A stretch of DNA of 64,000 nt from M3007 sp035299505 (GTDB lineage Bacteria > Bacteroidota > Bacteroidia > Chitinophagales > Saprospiraceae). The stretch lies in assembly GCA_035299505.1 (NCBI GenBank), contig DATGWL010000090.1:62001-126000 (forward strand), given 5' to 3'. Under the pieces are notes generated by a model. It was not told the origin of the DNA. It ran no database searches and saw nothing but the letters and a program-made list of their open reading frames with translations. Positions 1 through 6,875 of this stretch are shown here, one piece after another (position 1 is the first letter of the stretch; each line of letters opens with the position of its first letter). The position numbers and the translations under genes were made by a program.

Positions 1-1746
1 AAGCGTATTGTCGGCGTCCACATATACGCTGGTGGTATTGGTGCAGCCATTTCCCGGATTGGTGGCCGTTATATAGTAATAACCCGGCAGCGGCACATTC
101 GGGTTTTGTTGGGTTGAACTGAAATTGTCTGGTCCGCTCCACTGGTATTGCAATCCCTGCGGGGAGGAATTGGTAGTGATTTTGGCATTGGGGTTGGTGC
201 AGGTAATCAGGGTGCTGGTACACCAAACACTGGGCGGAGTATTGTTTTGGGAAACAGAGGCATTGGCCACTGCCGTACACCCGCTCTGAGGGTGAGTTAC
301 CTTCAGGGTGTAGTTCCCTACTGCGCTAACCACCGGATTTTGCTGCGTAGAAACATATCCATTCGGGCCTGTCCAAAAATACGTGGCGCCGGGTGTGGTT
401 GACTGACCAATCAGCGTAACTGTAGGATTGGCGCAGGTTTTAACGCCACCCATGGCTGAAACGTTTGGCTGGGCATAGTTATCCGTTACAGTAACGGAAG
501 TGCTACCCGTACAGCCATTGGTTGGATTTTTAATGGTCAGGAAATAAACGCCGGAAGCACTTACACCCACCACCGGATTGGTGGCAATAAAATTATTGGG
601 ACCAATCCAGGAATAGGTAACGCCCGGAGTATTGCTGCTGCCAATGAGCTGCACTATTTGAATGGCGCAACTTAACACGCCAGACACTGAGGCGGTTGGA
701 ATAGGTGCGGTGGTATTGCTCGTTACTGTCACCATATCGGTGGCGGTGCAGCCGTTGGCTGGGTTTTGTACCGTGAGGTTATAGGCGCCGGCTATATTGG
801 TCCAGGGCGACTGAAGTTGGGAGGAAAAGCCGCTGGGGCCGGTCCATTGGTAGGTCGCGGCCGGGGTATTGCTGGTACCAAGCAATTGTATTGAAGGCTG
901 ATCGCAAGTGATGGTTCCACTCACGGCCGCATCGGCGGTGGGTGGTGTAAAGCTGGCGGTAACCACTGCTGTAGATTTGGCCAGGCAACCTGTTAGGGTA
1001 TCTGTTACGGTAAAAAGGTAGTTGCCGGAAGCAGAAACGACCGGTTTTTCCAAACTGGATTGAAAACCTCCTGGCCCCTGCCATCCAAAACGGGTGTTGG
1101 TTTTGGTATAGGTTACCTGCAACATGAGGGTAGGGGAGGTACAGTTAAGTACGCCTCCTGTGGCCTGCGCATTGGGCGCCACATGCGCAGCAATCACCTG
1201 CATTTGGTCAGTTGCCGTACATCCATTGTCGATATTGGTAACGGTCAGGGTAAAAGTACCAGCTATATCAATCACAGGGTTCAGGGTTTGAGCTCCGGAT
1301 TGAATCCGACCGCCGGCCGAAGCCGTCCATAAATACTGGAATTCAGGTCCCACCGAACCGCTGCCAGCCAGAGAAAGCTGGGCATTGGAGCAGTTTACAT
1401 TGATATCTGTACCAGCCAGAGCAGTGGGCGCAGAAAGGTTCTGCAATACGTCAATCGTTTTACTGGTAACGTTGCCTTCCTGATCTTTTACCTCCACCTG
1501 GTAGGAACCGGTATTCAGTCCGGCCCTGACCGGCCCTGTAGCGCCGTCGTCCCAAAGGTAGGTATAGCCTGGAGCGCCACCTGTAGCACTCACGGCTATA
1601 TACCCTGTATTGTGCTGGCAGTCAATGTGTTGAAGGGAATCAGTATGGATGGTAATGGGCTCCTGGCTGGTAATAGTCAGCTCAGAAGTGGATCCTGTGA
1701 CAAAGGAAAACAGGATTAAAAGAACGGTGAACAAAAACCGAATCAT
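1..1746 (-). CDS. Large repetitive secreted adhesin (SprB/PKD-Ig type), C-terminus beyond the window
   Basis: The frame is open from an ATG at 1746 to the left edge, giving 582 codons with no stop, so the protein is truncated by the window. It begins with a hydrophobic signal peptide (MIRFLFTVLLILFSFV). Residues about 30-100 resemble a SprB-type module (GGAPGYTYLWDDGATGPV). At least six Ig/PKD-like modules of about 78 residues follow, each closing on a motif such as NPANGCTATD or SGCTAV, with the NGCT motif recurring about every 235 bases. Proteins of this kind in Bacteroidota are exported by the type IX system and act as gliding or attachment adhesins; a gldKLMN core lies elsewhere in the window. 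The sorting domain would be outside the window. The gene lies 155 bp downstream of a two-component system on the same strand. The adhesin role is inferred from architecture. Confidence 0.85.
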   Translation of the reverse strand, partial: MIRFLFTVLLILFSFVTGSTSELTITSQEPITIHTDSLQHIDCQHNTGYIAVSATGGAPGYTYLWDDGATGPVRAGLNTGSYQVEVKDQEGNVTSKTIDVLQNLSAPTALAGTDINVNCSNAQLSLAGSGSVGPEFQYLWTASAGGRIQSGAQTLNPVIDIAGTFTLTVTNIDNGCTATDQMQVIAAHVAPNAQATGGVLNCTSPTLMLQVTYTKTNTRFGWQGPGGFQSSLEKPVVSASGNYLFTVTDTLTGCLAKSTAVVTASFTPPTADAAVSGTITCDQPSIQLLGTSNTPAATYQWTGPSGFSSQLQSPWTNIAGAYNLTVQNPANGCTATDMVTVTSNTTAPIPTASVSGVLSCAIQIVQLIGSSNTPGVTYSWIGPNNFIATNPVVGVSASGVYFLTIKNPTNGCTGSTSVTVTDNYAQPNVSAMGGVKTCANPTVTLIGQSTTPGATYFWTGPNGYVSTQQNPVVSAVGNYTLKVTHPQSGCTAVANASVSQNNTPPSVWCTSTLITCTNPNAKITTNSSPQGLQYQWSGPDNFSSTQQNPNVPLPGYYYITATNPGNGCTNTTSVYVDADNTL

Positions 1747-1848
1747 GGGAATAGAATAATGATGGATGAAAAAATCAATGCCAATCATACAAGTTGACGG
1801 ACGGATTAAATGCACCGATTGAAAGCCATGCAGTGCGCAATTTCACTG

Positions 1849-1856
1849 CAAAGGGA
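1849..1856 (-). promoter_or_regulatory. Probable -7 element of the adhesin promoter
   Basis: On the minus strand TCCCTTTG matches the Bacteroidota -7 consensus TANNTTTG at all but one position. It places a transcript start near 1842, about 95 bases before the adhesin ATG at 1746. No TTTG lies at the -33 position, which is instead covered by the CTTAA direct repeats, as expected for an activator-dependent promoter. Confidence 0.45.
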
Positions 1857-1866
1857 CGGCCCTGAC

Positions 1867-1905
1867 CTTAAAATGGGCTTAAGTCTGACCTTAAAACTAC
1901 CTTAA
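1867..1905 (-). promoter_or_regulatory. Four CTTAA direct repeats, candidate OmpR-type regulator binding site
   Basis: On the + strand CTTAA occurs at 1867, 1878, 1890 and 1901, with spacings of 11, 12 and 11 bp, one per helical turn. On the minus strand the fuller unit is TTTAAGGT(CAG). OmpR/PhoB-family regulators bind direct repeats with this 11-bp phasing. The site overlaps the kinase stop codon and covers the -33 region of the presumed adhesin promoter. The adjacent OmpR-type regulator (3286-3996) is the obvious candidate protein. The spacing is seen; the binding is inferred. Confidence 0.6.
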
Positions 1906-3284
1906 ATGCGGTTGTGTGTAAATTTTGCGACAAACCGGTTGGTGCCGGCGCGCGGAATATGGTAGGCCAAAACGGCGCCATGAAGCCCAAGTATACGCTG
2001 GGCAATAACTACTCCCAGACCAAAGCCTCTTTTCCCGGTAGCGTTTTCACCACGGAAAAATGGTGTGAACAACAGTAACTGTTCCTGTTCAGAAAGGGTG
2101 GAGCCCGTATTGTCAAACCAGATTTCCAATGTGGGCTCGGTGTAAGTGATTTGTAAATAGGACTGTTGATCCTTCCCGTAGCGACAAGCATTTTCCAGCA
2201 AATTGCGGAATGCGGTACGCAATAATGGTTCAATGCCACGCACCATCAGGGCATTTTCATTGGCCGGGAAATCTACAAAGCCCAGACTGATCCTGTAGTC
2301 CGGATTGGAGGCTTTGACTTCCTCCATGGTTTGGTACAATACTTCGTCTATGCGTAAAACGGGCTGGTTTTGGTCTATTCGGACATGTTGATATCTGGAC
2401 AACAACAGCAACGCATTGGTCATTTCTACCAGCCTGCTCTGCTCCTCCCGCAGCGAATGCAGTGTTTTTTGGTAAAATGTGGCATCGCGTTCCATGGAAA
2501 GCGCATGTTCCGTTTCCGAAAGCATGTTTGCCAATGGTGTACGTAATTCATGAGAGGCATATTGTACAAAACTCCGCTGCGCAATGAAAGCTTTCTCCAG
2601 CCGTTCCAGCAAACTGTTGAAATCCTGCGCCAGAATGGTCAACTCATTCTGATTGTCTGGCACTTTAATACGCCTGGTCAGGTCGTTTTCCCCAATTCCC
2701 GCAATTTGGGAAATCAGATCTGCCAGCGGCTGCCCAACGATATTTCGAACATACAAATAGGCTAGCAAAATGGTCAAACCCAACCCGGCCATCCAGGTGA
2801 AAATAAGGATCTGGAAGAGGTTGGATAACTTTCTGAACCCGTACAAGTCATATGCAGAGGCCAGCAAAACAAAGTCCTGGCCTTCTCTGTTCATCACAAG
2901 TCCCACGTGCTCCGTTTGCGACTGGTCATCGCTGTAATACACTTTTTTCTCCTGCTGAACCCGAGCCAGAAAGGCCTGGTCATAACGAACGCTGTCGTCG
3001 TCTATGCTACTGTAAATCAGTCGGTTATCAGGTCCGAACATCAGTACCTGCTCCTGATAAAGCGTCGTCATATCGTTTCGGTCAATAATCTTCAGCAGGG
3101 TGGAGTCAATTTCCTTTACATCAAACCAGAATCTGTGGGTGGTTTGCGCTTTTTGCTCCAGTCGCTTGAAAAACTCTTCCTGACGGAAATCAGCAGACTC
3201 CATGTAAATAATGGTGCAGGCTACCGAAAGGATTATAGCCACAAAAAGTGCAAACCAGAAGGCAAATCTTACGCGCAGATTCAT
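1902..3284 (-). CDS. Membrane sensor histidine kinase of a two-component system
   Basis: 460 residues. Membrane segments at about 5-27 and 158-180 flank a periplasmic sensor region of about 130 residues with no recognised domain. A HAMP linker follows, then a HisKA domain with H-box SHELRTPLAN (phospho-acceptor His about 245), and a HATPase domain with N-box NLLENACRYG near 362 and glycine boxes GKRGFGLGVV. It should autophosphorylate on a periplasmic or membrane cue and pass the phosphate to the regulator encoded one base upstream. The two genes are separated by a single nucleotide and are surely co-transcribed. The stop codon lies inside the CTTAA repeat site in front of the adhesin gene, so kinase, regulator and adhesin form one apparent regulatory unit. 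The ligand is unknown. Confidence 0.93.
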   Translation of the reverse strand: MNLRVRFAFWFALFVAIILSVACTIIYMESADFRQEEFFKRLEQKAQTTHRFWFDVKEIDSTLLKIIDRNDMTTLYQEQVLMFGPDNRLIYSSIDDDSVRYDQAFLARVQQEKKVYYSDDQSQTEHVGLVMNREGQDFVLLASAYDLYGFRKLSNLFQILIFTWMAGLGLTILLAYLYVRNIVGQPLADLISQIAGIGENDLTRRIKVPDNQNELTILAQDFNSLLERLEKAFIAQRSFVQYASHELRTPLANMLSETEHALSMERDATFYQKTLHSLREEQSRLVEMTNALLLLSRYQHVRIDQNQPVLRIDEVLYQTMEEVKASNPDYRISLGFVDFPANENALMVRGIEPLLRTAFRNLLENACRYGKDQQSYLQITYTEPTLEIWFDNTGSTLSEQEQLLLFTPFFRGENATGKRGFGLGVVIAQRILGLHGAVLAYHIPRAGTNRFVAKFTHNRI

Positions 3285-3285
3285 A

Positions 3286-3996
3286 TCACAGTGGCTTGAG
3301 GAAATACCCGAATCCGGGTTTGGTATGTATCAGCTTGGGCTCAAATTCTTTGTCGATTTTATTCCGCAGGAAACTGATATACACCTCAATGGTATTCATA
3401 CTGGTGGTAGAATCCAGGTCTGTATCCCATACTTTTTCCGCAATTTCATTTTTGGAAAGCACCCGGCCCCGGGAGCGGGTCAGCAATGCCAGCAAGGAAA
3501 ACTCTTTGGCCGTCAGATTGATGGTTTTACCAGCTCTGGAAACAGTTTTGGTAGAAAACTCTATTTCAAGGTCAGCTACAGTTATTTTTTCTTCAAATGC
3601 GTTGTTTAGCTGCCGGCGTTTGAGGAATACCTTCAGGCGAGCCAGTAATTCCCGCAAATGGAAGGGCTTTACCAGAAAATCATCCGCGCCGGAAGCAAAA
3701 GCTTCCATTTTGTCGTCAAGTTCGCCCAGGGCAGTTACCATAATGATGGGTACATTCTGATCGGTTTCCCTGATGCGTTTACACAATTCCAGGCCGTTGA
3801 TATGGGGCAGATTGATATCCAACAGCACAATATCGTAGCTTTTGCTTTTAAACAAACGCTCGCCAATGCTGCCATCAAAAGCCAGGTCGACCTCATAACC
3901 CTGCTCCATGAGCTCTTTCCTGACGCTGGCGCCCAGTTTGGGTTCGTCTTCTACAAACAATACGCAAGGCGGGTTGTCAAAATCCTGAATCGACAT
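3286..3996 (-). CDS. OmpR-family DNA-binding response regulator
   Basis: 236 residues. The N-terminal receiver domain has the acidic pair VEDE near 16-18, the phospho-acceptor Asp about 60 in IVLLDINLP, and the conserved Lys in FLVKPFHLREL. The C-terminal winged helix (about 140-236) carries LTAKEFSLLALL and the recognition region TSMNTIEVYISFLRNKID typical of the OmpR/PhoB group. It is the first gene of a pair with the kinase downstream. The likely target is the CTTAA direct-repeat cluster at 1867-1905 and hence the adhesin gene; that link is inferred from position and from the 11-bp phasing this family prefers. Confidence 0.94.
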   Translation of the reverse strand: MSIQDFDNPPCVLFVEDEPKLGASVRKELMEQGYEVDLAFDGSIGERLFKSKSYDIVLLDINLPHINGLELCKRIRETDQNVPIIMVTALGELDDKMEAFASGADDFLVKPFHLRELLARLKVFLKRRQLNNAFEEKITVADLEIEFSTKTVSRAGKTINLTAKEFSLLALLTRSRGRVLSKNEIAEKVWDTDLDSTTSMNTIEVYISFLRNKIDKEFEPKLIHTKPGFGYFLKPL

Positions 3997-4197
3997 GAGT
4001 TGGAAGTGGTTGCAGTGGCAAAAGTGCGTAAAAAACAGGTTGCCGGACGGGCAAGGTAACGGACTTTAATGCATTAGGACAATTACTGTACAGATTTAGG
4101 TTGTATCTGAAAGGAAGTGAATGGCTTGTTCACCTCCAGAAATGGGGCCAACCTGGTCAAGGTTTGTACAATTTCCTGTAGCCTCGTAGTTTTACGA

Positions 4198-4614
4198 ATG
4201 AAAAATACATCTCGTCGCAATTTTGTAAAACTCGCAGCTGCAACGGCTGCTGCTTTGCCCATAACCTCTGTACAGGATGTGGCGTCAAAACCTAAAAAAA
4301 TGAAAAATATCTTCGTTCACCAGGTCTATTTTTGGCTAAACAATCCGGAAAGCAAGGCTGATCGGGATAACCTTGTAGAAGGCTTAAAGACTTTGACCCG
4401 AATTGAGCATATCCAGAGCTGGCATATTGGTGTGCCAGCCGGCACCAGCCGCGAGGTCATAGACGGAAGCTATGCGGTGTCCTGGCTCAATATTTTTAAA
4501 GACCGGGCTGCTCAGGATGCGTATCAGGTTGATCCGGTGCATCTGGCTTTTGTACAAAACTACCGCCACCTGTGGAGCAAGGTAGTGGTGTATGATTCGG
4601 TGGATGAGGGTTAA
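4198..4614 (+). CDS. Tat-exported Dabb (stress-responsive alpha/beta barrel) protein
   Basis: 138 residues from ATG 4198. The N-terminus SRRNFVKLAAATAAALP is a twin-arginine signal, so export of a folded protein is expected. The mature part (IFVHQVYFWLNN ... FKDRAAQDAYQVDPVHLAF) matches the Dabb family of small dimeric ferredoxin-like barrels, whose members are monooxygenase-like or of unknown function. An upstream in-frame ATG at 4117 exists, but 4198 is chosen because the Tat motif starts there. A TTTG at 4163-4166 and TAGTTTTA at 4187-4194 (20-bp spacing) resemble the Bacteroidota promoter and would start transcription almost at the ATG, giving a very short leader. The gene diverges from the response regulator. 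Confidence 0.8.
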   Translation: MKNTSRRNFVKLAAATAAALPITSVQDVASKPKKMKNIFVHQVYFWLNNPESKADRDNLVEGLKTLTRIEHIQSWHIGVPAGTSREVIDGSYAVSWLNIFKDRAAQDAYQVDPVHLAFVQNYRHLWSKVVVYDSVDEG

Positions 4615-4632
4615 TGTATAGTTTTGGAGAAG

Positions 4633-4670
4633 AAAAAAGCCCAGTTGCTTGATTATCAAGCAACTGGGCT
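4633..4670 (-). terminator. Rho-independent terminator of tmRNA
   Basis: A perfect 15-bp stem (4638-4652 with 4656-4670, 3-base loop) is followed on the minus strand by a run of T at 4638-4633. It lies 9 bases beyond the tmRNA 3' end. Confidence 0.9.
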
Positions 4671-4678
4671 TATGGTTG

Positions 4679-5077
4679 TGGAGCTGGCGGGACTCGAACC
4701 CGCGTCCGGACAAAGCGTCGCAACGCCTTCTACATGCTTATTCACTGCTTGGGTTTTCGAGTGCAAGACTGGTTCAGTGACCCACACATTTGCACCTTAT
4801 CTCCTAAGTTTCGCCCGGCGGTCAGAGCATCCCGCCAGACTATCCCGAAAAAAGTTTGATGCGCGGCGGCTCCTATCGGAAGTCGAAAGCTAAGAGGGGG
4901 ACGCTGAGCGTGGCCCTCACGCGGCACAAAGGCGTCCTAATTCGCTAGAATTAAGCAGCCATAGCGTACTGGTGTTCGCCAGTTACATTTCGGTCGTTAT
5001 TTTTTGAGGGGTAACCAACCATGCCCCTGCATGCTTACGAAACGACTACACCTTCCCGTCAATACCAAAGCAGCCCC
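4679..5077 (-). ncRNA. ssrA: tmRNA (ssrA), tag peptide GEHQYAMAA
   Basis: About 399 nt, one-piece form. The 5' end GGGGCTG (5077-5071) pairs with CAGCTCC (4686-4680) to make the acceptor stem, and the T arm contains GGTTCGAGTCCCGCC. The discriminator A is followed by CA rather than CCA, so the CCA tail appears to be added post-transcriptionally. The tag frame runs from GGC at 4980 through GEHQYAMAA to TAA ending at 4951, similar to the GENNYALAA-type tags of other Bacteroidota. tmRNA rescues stalled ribosomes and marks the product for proteolysis. A strong terminator follows; a promoter candidate lies beyond the repeat array upstream. Confidence 0.95.
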
Positions 5078-5084
5078 ATTTTTG

Positions 5085-5191
5085 AGTTATTTTGAGGTCA
5101 TTTAGGAGTCATTTAGGTCATTTAGCGGCCGTTTTATTCGAAACAACTCCCAAATGACCATAAAAATGTCTATTAAATGTCCCTTAAATGA
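5085..5191. repeat. Mirror array A: GTCATTTAG units, core, inverse units
   Basis: The left arm (about 5095-5125) carries three copies of a 9-11 bp unit ending GTCATTTAG. A core of about 25 bp (5126-5150) follows. The right arm (about 5151-5191) carries the reverse complement units AAATGACC, AAATGTC, AAATGTC and TTAAATGAC. The array lies directly upstream of the mature tmRNA 5' end and could fold as a long imperfect hairpin in a precursor transcript. Units are too short and too degenerate for a CRISPR. Confidence 0.75.
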
Positions 5192-5203
5192 CTTTTCATT
5201 TCA

Positions 5204-5211
5204 CAAAGATA
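5204..5211 (-). promoter_or_regulatory. Candidate -7 element for the tmRNA precursor
   Basis: TATCTTTG on the minus strand is an exact TANNTTTG match. A TTTG lies 16 bp upstream instead of the usual 19. Transcription would begin near 5197 and run through mirror array A before the mature tmRNA start at 5077, so the array would be part of the tmRNA leader. Confidence 0.45.
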
Positions 5212-5297
5212 AACCCATTCCTCTTACCAAAAGTTCATTCCGGCTTGTTAATACTTTCCAATGGAGAATTCAGACCAATTCCTGACAATCCCTGCCC

Positions 5298-5305
5298 TAC
5301 CTTTG
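5298..5305 (+). promoter_or_regulatory. -7 element of the dehydrogenase gene promoter
   Basis: TACCTTTG is an exact TANNTTTG match, 123 bases before the GTG start at 5429. The predicted leader contains the 9-bp TTCAAACCC array. Confidence 0.55.
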
Positions 5306-5363
5306 CAGCCCGAAAAGAGGCAAGTCAAGCCCCTCAAATAACGTCGGCTAAACCCGTCGGTAC

Positions 5364-5417
5364 TTCAAACCCTTCAAACCTCTCAAACTCTTCAAACTCT
5401 TCAAACCCTTCTAACAT
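5364..5417 (+). repeat. Six tandem copies of a 9-bp unit (TTCAAACCC type)
   Basis: Consecutive 9-mers TTCAAACCC, TTCAAACCT, CTCAAACTC, TTCAAACTC, TTCAAACCC and TTCTAACAT lie in the presumed 5' leader of the dehydrogenase gene, ending 11 bases before its start codon. The same 9-mer family recurs at 19674-19700 at the end of the metallopeptidase gene. Confidence 0.85.
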
Positions 5418-5428
5418 CTCCACCCGCT

Positions 5429-6652
5429 GTGCCAAATTCAACCATTAAAATCGGAATCATCAGAGAAGGCAAAGTGCCGCCAGATTCCCGCGTACCCCTC
5501 ACCCCGGAACAATGCGCCGAAGCCCAGGTGGAATTGCCGGTTAGGGTAGTTGTAGAACCCTCGCCCGTTCGTTGTTTCAAAGACGAGGAATTCACCAAAC
5601 ACGGCATTCACCTGCAAAACGACTTGTCTGATTGCGATATCCTCCTGGGGGTTAAAGAAGTGCCTATCGAAAAACTGATCCCGGGAAAAACATACCTGTT
5701 TTTCTCCCACACCATCAAAAAGCAGCCCTATAACCGCGCTTTGCTGAAAGCCGTGCTGGAGAAAAAAATCCGACTCATTGATTACGAAGTGCTTACCAAC
5801 GATAACGGCGAACGACTCATCGCCTTTGGTTTTTATGCCGGCATTGTTGGCGCGCACAACGGTATGTGGACCTGGGCCCAACGCACCGGCGATTTCCAAC
5901 TGCCGCGTTTGTTCCAGAGTCATGATTACGCCGAAGTGCTGGAAGTGTACGAAAAACTCAAATTGCCAGCCCTGCGCATTGTGCTCACCGGAGGTGGACG
6001 GGTGTCGACCGGAGCGGCCAAGAACCTCAAAGACATGGGTATCAGGCAGGTGACGCCGGAAGAATACCTGACTAAAACCTTCGATCACGCCGTCTTTACC
6101 CAACTCCAGGCAGCAGATTATGTGCAGCACAAGGCAGGTAAACCCTTCGATAAGGCGCATTTTTATGCCCACGGAGATGAATATCAAAGCACTTTCGAGC
6201 GTTTCTGGTGTTGTACAGATATCTTCATGAACGGCATTTTTTACGATAAAAAAGCGCCCATGTTTTTTACTCGGGAAGATATGCAGCGTCCGGATTTCAA
6301 GATCCGGGTTATTGCCGACATTACTTGCGATATCATGCCGCAGTCTTCCGTGCCCAGCACTATTCGCGCTACTAAAATTGCTGACCCGGTATATGGCTTC
6401 AATCCTGAAACCGGACAGGAAATACCAGCTTATCAACCCAACGGGGTGGATATGATGACCATCGACAACCTCCCTTCAGAACTTCCCCGGGATGCTTCCG
6501 CCTTTTTTGGCCGTCAATTGCTGGAACGTATTCTCCCCGAGCTGCTCAAAGGACGCCAAAGTCCGGCCATTTGCCGCGGCATGATCGCCGAAAACGGTCA
6601 ATTGACCGAGGAGTTCGCCTATCTGCAGGATTACGTTGAGATGAGTTCTTGA
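5429..6652 (+). CDS. Saccharopine dehydrogenase/alanine dehydrogenase-like NAD(P) oxidoreductase
   Basis: 407 residues from a GTG start; no suitable ATG lies nearby. The N-terminal half (KIGIIREGKVPPDSRVPLTP; ILLGVKEVPIEKLIPGKTYLFFSHTIKKQ) matches the AlaDh/PNT N-terminal fold, and the centre contains the nucleotide-binding stretch RIVLTGGGRVSTGAAKNLKDMG. Overall it resembles lysine-forming saccharopine dehydrogenases of the Bacteroidota, which oxidise a secondary-amine amino acid with NAD. The substrate cannot be settled from sequence alone. It is distinct from the true alanine dehydrogenase at 35624-36739. A TACCTTTG promoter at 5298 and a long leader with a 9-bp array precede it. Its TGA stop (6650-6652) touches the left arm of mirror array B. 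Confidence 0.8.
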   Translation: MPNSTIKIGIIREGKVPPDSRVPLTPEQCAEAQVELPVRVVVEPSPVRCFKDEEFTKHGIHLQNDLSDCDILLGVKEVPIEKLIPGKTYLFFSHTIKKQPYNRALLKAVLEKKIRLIDYEVLTNDNGERLIAFGFYAGIVGAHNGMWTWAQRTGDFQLPRLFQSHDYAEVLEVYEKLKLPALRIVLTGGGRVSTGAAKNLKDMGIRQVTPEEYLTKTFDHAVFTQLQAADYVQHKAGKPFDKAHFYAHGDEYQSTFERFWCCTDIFMNGIFYDKKAPMFFTREDMQRPDFKIRVIADITCDIMPQSSVPSTIRATKIADPVYGFNPETGQEIPAYQPNGVDMMTIDNLPSELPRDASAFFGRQLLERILPELLKGRQSPAICRGMIAENGQLTEEFAYLQDYVEMSS

Positions 6653-6875
6653 GTGTTTGAGTGTGGGAGTGTTTGAGTTTGCGTTCGGCTGGGTATTTTG
6701 TCGTTTGGTTTTACGAGATACCCAGCCGAATGCAAACTCAAACACTCCCACACTCAAACACTCAAACACTCAGGCACTCAAACACTCAAGCACTCAAACA
6801 CTCAAACACTCCCACACTCAAACACTCAAACACTCAGGCACTCAAACACTCAAACACTCCCACACTCAAACACTC
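6651..6875. repeat. Mirror array B: 46-bp inverted arms plus CACTCAAA tandem array
   Basis: Left arm 6651-6696 and right arm 6718-6763 are reverse complements over 46 positions with one G.T wobble (6683/6731), around a 21-base loop. Each arm contains two or three units of ACACTCAA/CCACACTC plus a non-repetitive inner part (GCATTCGGCTGGGTAT type). The right side continues as a tandem array to 6875 with higher-order structure (blocks of CACTCAAA, CAGGCACTC and CTCCCACACTC). The left arm starts in the stop codon of the upstream gene, and the right side supplies the last codons of the convergent gene. Confidence 0.9.

Noticed and set aside
5364..5417. Possible CRISPR array
   Set aside because: Units are 9 bp with no spacers, and no cas genes are present in the window. 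The same reasoning excludes the other short-unit arrays.
5188..5448. Small Ser/Asn-rich frame before the dehydrogenase gene
   Set aside because: Its repetitive part is produced by the 9-bp array and the frame overlaps a likely promoter and leader; no protein family fits.
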